From Coriobacteriia bacterium (GTDB lineage Bacteria > Actinomycetota > Coriobacteriia > Anaerosomatales > JAHIQC01), in NCBI GenBank assembly GCA_030653635.1, contig JAURYZ010000131.1, positions 1-9,796 on the forward strand: a stretch of 9,796 nt of DNA. Direction: 5' to 3'. Shown in pieces: positions 7,381-9,796 of this stretch. The notes under the pieces are model-generated. The model saw only the letters and a program-made list of their open reading frames with translations. It was not told the DNA's origin and searched no databases. The position numbers and the translations under genes were made by a program. The first letter of the stretch is position 1, and each line of letters starts with the position of its first letter.

Positions 7381-7422
7381 GGCGCTGTAGGCGCGGTAGG
7401 CCTACCACAGGCGCGGTAGGCC
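7381..7422. repeat. Short GGCGCxGTA repeats with a 12-bp palindrome
   Basis: In the 145-bp gap after rho, GGCGC(T/G)GTA occurs three times (7381-7389, 7390-7398, 7410-7418). The last two copies belong to an exact 14-bp direct repeat, AGGCGCGGTAGGCC, at 7389-7402 and 7409-7422, spaced 20 bp. The palindrome GGTAGGCCTACC covers 7395-7406, and its CCTACC half can instead pair with GGTAGG at 7415-7420, giving alternative stems. No T tract follows, so it is not a standard intrinsic terminator. It may be an operator or a structured 3' end of the rho transcript. Confidence 0.75.
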
Positions 7423-7426
7423 GCCC

Positions 7427-7455
7427 TTCCACCATGGCATAAGCCGTGCTATTCT
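7427..7455 (+). promoter_or_regulatory. Candidate extended -10 promoter for rpmE
   Basis: TGCTATTCT (7447-7455) fits an extended -10 element (TGn followed by TATTCT). A poor -35 candidate, TTCCAC (7427-7432), lies 17 bp upstream of TATTCT. Transcription would start near 7462, giving a leader of about 55 nt that contains the hairpin at 7469-7491. A similar TGCTAT element occurs ahead of thyX. AGCCG (7442-7446) and CGGCT (7460-7464) form an inverted repeat around the -10. Confidence 0.5.
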
Positions 7456-7468
7456 ACTTCGGCTGTCC

Positions 7469-7491
7469 GCACCCGGTCGGAAACCGGGTGC
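7469..7491 (+). promoter_or_regulatory. Hairpin in rpmE 5' leader (candidate L31 ribosomal-protein leader)
   Basis: GCACCCGGT (7469-7477) pairs perfectly with ACCGGGTGC (7483-7491), a 9-bp stem closing a CGGAA loop. It lies between the predicted promoter and the ribosome binding site of rpmE, where autoregulatory leaders bound by L31 occur. L31 leader motifs, including one named for Coriobacteria, have been described, but I cannot confirm a match without a covariance search. No T run follows, so attenuation by termination is less likely than translational control. Confidence 0.55.
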
Positions 7492-7500
7492 ATGTGAATG

Positions 7501-7510
7501 AAAGAGGTGA
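7501..7510 (+). promoter_or_regulatory. Ribosome binding site of rpmE
   Basis: AAAGAGGTGA is a strong Shine-Dalgarno sequence whose GAGGTG core ends 7 nt before the GTG start at 7517. It begins 10 nt after the leader hairpin, so protein binding to that hairpin could plausibly affect ribosome access. Confidence 0.7.
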
Positions 7511-7516
7511 ACGTCC

Positions 7517-7969
7517 GTGCGTGAAGGTATCCACCCGGACTACGTCGAGTCGACCGTGATTTGCTCCTGTGGCAACACGTTCAAGACGCATTCGACGAGT
7601 CCCGAACTCCACATCGAGCTTTGCTCGGCTTGCCACCCGTTCTACACCGGCAAGCAGAAATTCGTTGACACCGGTGGACGCGTACAGCGTTTCTCCGACA
7701 AGTTCGGCAACGCCGCTCAGGCCACGCTTGAGAAGGACGCAGCTGTTCGCGAGGCGCGCCTGAAGGCCGCCGAAGAAGCTGCCGAGATCACTCGCGTCGC
7801 TCGTGAGGCAAAGGAAGCCGAGAAGGCTGCCCGTGCCGCAAAGCATGAGATCGCCGATGCAGGTCGCGCCGCCAAGGCTGAGGTCGTCAAGGCCCCTGTC
7901 GAAGCCGCTACCGATGTCGTCGAGGAGGCCGTGGTCGAGACGACCGCTGCCGAGGAGACTGCCGAGTAA
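7517..7969 (+). CDS. rpmE: 50S ribosomal protein L31 with long C-terminal extension
   Basis: Large-subunit ribosomal protein near the central protuberance, contributing to subunit bridging. The first about 66 residues are a standard L31: MREGIHPDY, a zinc site from Cys16, Cys18, Cys36 and Cys39 ([19 protein letters not shown]), and [11 protein letters not shown]. The four cysteines mark the zinc-binding type, usually expressed when zinc is available. Ordinary L31 stops at about 66-90 residues; here it continues to 150 with a tail rich in Ala, Glu, Lys and Arg (about 67-127, probably helical) and an acidic end ([17 protein letters not shown]). The tail is in frame with no sign of a frameshift. 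The start is GTG at 7517 with a strong ribosome binding site. The gene appears to have its own promoter and leader, separate from rho. Confidence 0.95.
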   Translation: MREGIHPDYVESTVICSCGNTFKTHSTSPELHIELCSACHPFYTGKQKFVDTGGRVQRFSDKFGNAAQATLEKDAAVREARLKAAEEAAEITRVAREAKEAEKAARAAKHEIADAGRAAKAEVVKAPVEAATDVVEEAVVETTAAEETAE

Positions 7970-7989
7970 TCTCGGCACCACTCAAGCAC

Positions 7990-7998
7990 TGCTATCAT
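7990..7998 (+). promoter_or_regulatory. Candidate extended -10 element ahead of thyX
   Basis: TGCTATCAT fits TGn plus a TATCAT -10 hexamer and closely resembles the TGCTATTCT element ahead of rpmE. No convincing -35 is seen at the right distance, near 7970-7976. The start point would fall near 8005, inside the stem-loop at 8002-8021, so either this element or a terminator reading of that stem-loop may be wrong. Confidence 0.4.
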
Positions 7999-8001
7999 GG
8001 G

Positions 8002-8026
8002 GAGGCGAGGCGACTCGCCTCTCTTT
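8002..8026 (+). terminator. Stem-loop after rpmE, possible intrinsic terminator
   Basis: GAGGCGAG (8002-8009) pairs perfectly with CTCGCCTC (8014-8021) around the loop GCGA, a GNRA tetraloop that stabilises RNA hairpins. G-T and G-C pairs may extend the base (8001-8022, 8000-8023). The following bases TCTTTGTGT are only moderately U-rich, so termination may be partial. It could end rpmE transcription or serve as an upstream leader element of thyX. Confidence 0.45.
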
Positions 8027-8038
8027 GTGTATCCAGTC

Positions 8039-8074
8039 GGGACCCAGCGTCCCTTTGCAGATCTCGAAAGCGAG
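8039..8074 (+). promoter_or_regulatory. Two further stem-loops in the thyX leader
   Basis: GGGAC (8039-8043) pairs with GTCCC (8049-8053) around CCAGC and is followed by TTT. CTCG (8063-8066) pairs with CGAG (8071-8074) around AAAG. The second stem covers the only purine-rich bases able to act as ribosome binding site (AAAGCGAG), ending 3 nt before the thyX ATG. Stems this short can occur by chance in GC-rich DNA, so a regulatory role is tentative. Confidence 0.35.
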
Positions 8075-8077
8075 CCC

Positions 8078-8761
8078 ATGGACGTCCGCCTGCTCTTCTC
8101 AACGCCCGATCCGGAGCGCGCCGTGGCTGTTGCCGCGCGCGTGTGCTACGCCCCGATCGGAGCCGCTGAACTCATGGAGGCGATGGACGACGACGCCGTG
8201 CGCCGCGTTCTGCGCACCATCATGACCTCGGGCCATTTCTCCGCCCTCGAGCATGCAAGCTTCACCTTCGCTATCGACGGGGTATCCCGAGCGATGACGC
8301 ACCAGCTCGTACGGCACCGGTTGGCGAGCTACAACCAGCAATCTCAGCGCTATGTGAGCTACACCGATGACCCGCGCTTCATCGTCCCGCCCGATGTCGA
8401 TGCTAACCCGGCTGTCCGCGTAGCGTTCCTCGGCGCGTGTGCTTCCGCTTTTCTGAGCTACAGAGAGGCGATCGAAGCTGGCGTGGCTGCCGAGGATGCA
8501 CGCTACCTGCTTCCTAATGCCATGGAGACCAAGATCGTCGTTACCATGAACATACGCGAGATGCTCCACTTCTTTGAACTCCGCTGCTGCAAGCGCGCAC
8601 AGTGGGAGATCCGTGACGTCGCCCTGCGCATGCTCGAACTGGCTTCTCCGAGCGCGCCATACATCTTCTCGGACGCCGGGGCATCATGCCGCCGCGGGCC
8701 GTGCCGTGAGGGCAAGATGACCTGTGGCGATCCCTATGAGAGGGCTTTGAAACGTGACTGA
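8078..8761 (+). CDS. thyX: FAD-dependent thymidylate synthase ThyX
   Basis: Makes dTMP from dUMP using methylene-tetrahydrofolate, with FAD and NADPH, releasing tetrahydrofolate; unrelated to ThyA. The product is 227 aa, typical for the family. The ThyX signature RHRx7S is intact: RHRLASYNQQS at 79-89, followed by QRYVSY. Other family features are SGHFSALEHASFTF (51-64), RYLLPNAMETKIVVTMNIREMLHFFELR (in the 142-169 stretch) and a C-terminal Cys cluster (Cys204, Cys209, Cys216) common in anaerobe ThyX proteins. The ATG at 8078 gives MDVRLLFSTPDPE, matching family N-termini. An open frame from 7997 adds 27 residues translated from the stem-loop region and is rejected. The purine-rich ribosome binding site is weak and may lie in a small hairpin. 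The gene overlaps the next one by 8 bp. Confidence 0.95.
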   Translation: MDVRLLFSTPDPERAVAVAARVCYAPIGAAELMEAMDDDAVRRVLRTIMTSGHFSALEHASFTFAIDGVSRAMTHQLVRHRLASYNQQSQRYVSYTDDPRFIVPPDVDANPAVRVAFLGACASAFLSYREAIEAGVAAEDARYLLPNAMETKIVVTMNIREMLHFFELRCCKRAQWEIRDVALRMLELASPSAPYIFSDAGASCRRGPCREGKMTCGDPYERALKRD

Positions 8762-9734
8762 GGATACCAACGCCGCCCCCAAGACGCCGGTCGAACGCAT
8801 TGTGCACACCCACATTGGCGGCCAAGCCGTCCTTGAGGGCGTGATGATGCGTGGCAAGCACAACTGGGCGATCGCCGTCCGCAAGTCCGACGGCGCCATC
8901 CATGTCGAAGACCATGAGCTCAAGACCGCTGTGACCACTCATCCGTGGCTCGGAAAGCCGATCATCCGCGGGATTTGGGGCTTCTACGAGACCATTGTGC
9001 TGGCGATGAAAGCCTTTGAGATCTCCGCGTCGTACGCAGGAGAGACTGAAGAAGAGCAGCTGTCCGCCAAGGAGATCAGTTTCGCGATGATTCTCGGTGT
9101 AGTCATGTCAGTACTCCTGTTCATCGTTCTGCCTGCGTTCGCGACCAACTGGATGGTGGGCTCAGCTTCCGAGAAGCCGTTCATGTGGAATCTGGTTGAC
9201 GGGATTTTGAGACTGGTCGCATTCTTCTTGTACATCTGGGGTGTGAGCCGTGTGAAGGACATCCAAAGGGTGTTTGGGTATCACGGTGCGGAGCACAAGA
9301 CGATTCACGCGTTCGAGCAAGGATTGCCGCTGGAGACGCCGGTGATTCAGAAGTACTCGACCCAGCATGTTCGCTGCGGAACGTCGTTTTTGCTCATGGT
9401 CATGGTCATAGCGCTGTTCGTATACTCGCTCTTCCCGGTCAAGGCGATCGTCGCCTTGATGGGCGTCGATGCGAAGTGGGCTACCCTGGCAGTCGCCATC
9501 GGCATCCGCATTGTCTTTCTGCCCCTCATCGCGGGTCTTGCATATGAGGTCATCAAGTGGGCCGGCAAGACGCCTGAGCAGCCCTTGGTGAGGATACTCC
9601 TATGGCCGGGGCTTCAGCTGCAGCGTATGACCACCCGCGAGCCCGACGACTCCATGGTCGAGGTTGCCGTTGCCGCGATGCTACGAGTCGTCGAGCGCGA
9701 AGAGCAGGGCAGGGCAGGAACCGCGGCGGAGTAG
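8754..9734 (+). CDS. DUF1385 (YqhQ-like) multi-pass membrane protein
   Basis: Conserved bacterial membrane protein of unknown biochemical role, often found near prfA/prmC. The product is 326 aa. Family motifs are GGQAVLEGVMMRG (22-34), FGYHGAEHKTIHAFE (174-188) and STQHVRCGTSFL (202-213); the His/Glu/Cys residues in the last two suggest a metal or catalytic site, which is inference. Predicted transmembrane segments are about 107-131, 145-166, 210-229 and 241-265. The start is GTG at 8754, overlapping the thyX stop by 8 bp, with GAGAGG at 8738-8743. An ATG further in would lose the conserved N-terminal motif. The frame ends in two consecutive stops (TAGTAG). The overlap implies co-expression with thyX, but a functional link is not established. 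Confidence 0.9.
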   Translation: MTEDTNAAPKTPVERIVHTHIGGQAVLEGVMMRGKHNWAIAVRKSDGAIHVEDHELKTAVTTHPWLGKPIIRGIWGFYETIVLAMKAFEISASYAGETEEEQLSAKEISFAMILGVVMSVLLFIVLPAFATNWMVGSASEKPFMWNLVDGILRLVAFFLYIWGVSRVKDIQRVFGYHGAEHKTIHAFEQGLPLETPVIQKYSTQHVRCGTSFLLMVMVIALFVYSLFPVKAIVALMGVDAKWATLAVAIGIRIVFLPLIAGLAYEVIKWAGKTPEQPLVRILLWPGLQLQRMTTREPDDSMVEVAVAAMLRVVEREEQGRAGTAAE

Positions 9735-9796
9735 TAGCCCTTTCGAGCCCGGCTCACATCGCTTCGCCGCAACCGTGGTTCGTGAGCGGCGTGATA
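9735..9796. other. Right-edge sequence without a supported gene
   Basis: These 62 bases hold no start codon with a recognisable ribosome binding site and protein start. From actinobacterial gene order prfA (release factor 1) would be expected soon after, but nothing here shows it. CGCCGC (9765-9770) and GCGGCG (9786-9791) are complementary; the stem is short and no T tract is visible before the edge. Confidence 0.5.

Noticed and set aside
7454..7981. 175-aa Leu/Gly-rich open frame on the - strand over rpmE
   Set aside because: It is the complement of the L31 gene and its Ala-rich tail. The apparent hydrophobicity comes from reversing Ala/Glu/Lys codons.
7997..8077. 27-residue N-terminal extension of ThyX
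   Set aside because: ThyX family N-termini begin at MDVRLLF, and the extension is translated from hairpin sequence without a ribosome binding site.
9765..9791. Inverted repeat CGCCGC / GCGGCG near the right edge as terminator
   Set aside because: Only 6 bp with a 15-nt interior and no T tract in view; easily expected by chance in GC-rich sequence.
1..9796. Mobile element, CRISPR array, tRNA or prophage
   Set aside because: No transposase or integrase gene, no regularly spaced repeats with spacers, and no cloverleaf-like sequence was seen. All genes are housekeeping or metabolic and co-directional.

Overview
The window is a GC-rich bacterial chromosome segment with ten protein-coding genes, all on the + strand and tightly packed. 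No mobile element, CRISPR array, tRNA or rRNA is visible. The framework matches a conserved actinobacterial neighbourhood: in Streptomyces and Mycobacterium the order is hom, thrC, thrB, rho, rpmE, prfA. Here hom and thrB come first and rho and rpmE follow. thrC is not between hom and thrB, and prfA would be expected just past the right edge. ThyX thymidylate synthase, a Zn-type L31, a Rho without a long N-terminal insertion, and DUF1385 after thyX point to an anaerobic actinobacterium, most likely class Coriobacteriia. That assignment is inference from gene content and order.

Left block (1-1869): the 3' part of hom (homoserine dehydrogenase, cut by the window edge) and thrB (homoserine kinase), 4 bp apart, for threonine synthesis. 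After thrB comes a short gap with a 12-bp tandem repeat and a possible weak promoter.

Middle block (1985-7371): a compact run of sppA (S49 membrane protease), a cyclic 2,3-diphosphoglycerate synthetase, a 2-phosphoglycerate kinase, a transaldolase of the TalC/MipB type, and rho. The two phosphoglycerate genes overlap by one base and together encode the whole known route 2-phosphoglycerate -> 2,3-diphosphoglycerate -> cyclic 2,3-diphosphoglycerate. That compound is best known as a thermoprotectant and phosphate/energy store of methanogenic archaea. Finding both genes as a translationally coupled pair inside the actinobacterial thr-rho interval is the most interesting point of the window.

Right block (7372-9796): an intergenic region with short repeats, a promoter and a 9-bp hairpin leads into rpmE (L31), which carries a long Ala/Glu/Lys-rich C-terminal tail. 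A second structured gap with three consecutive stem-loops precedes thyX. thyX overlaps a DUF1385 membrane-protein gene by 8 bp. The last 62 bases hold no gene I can support.
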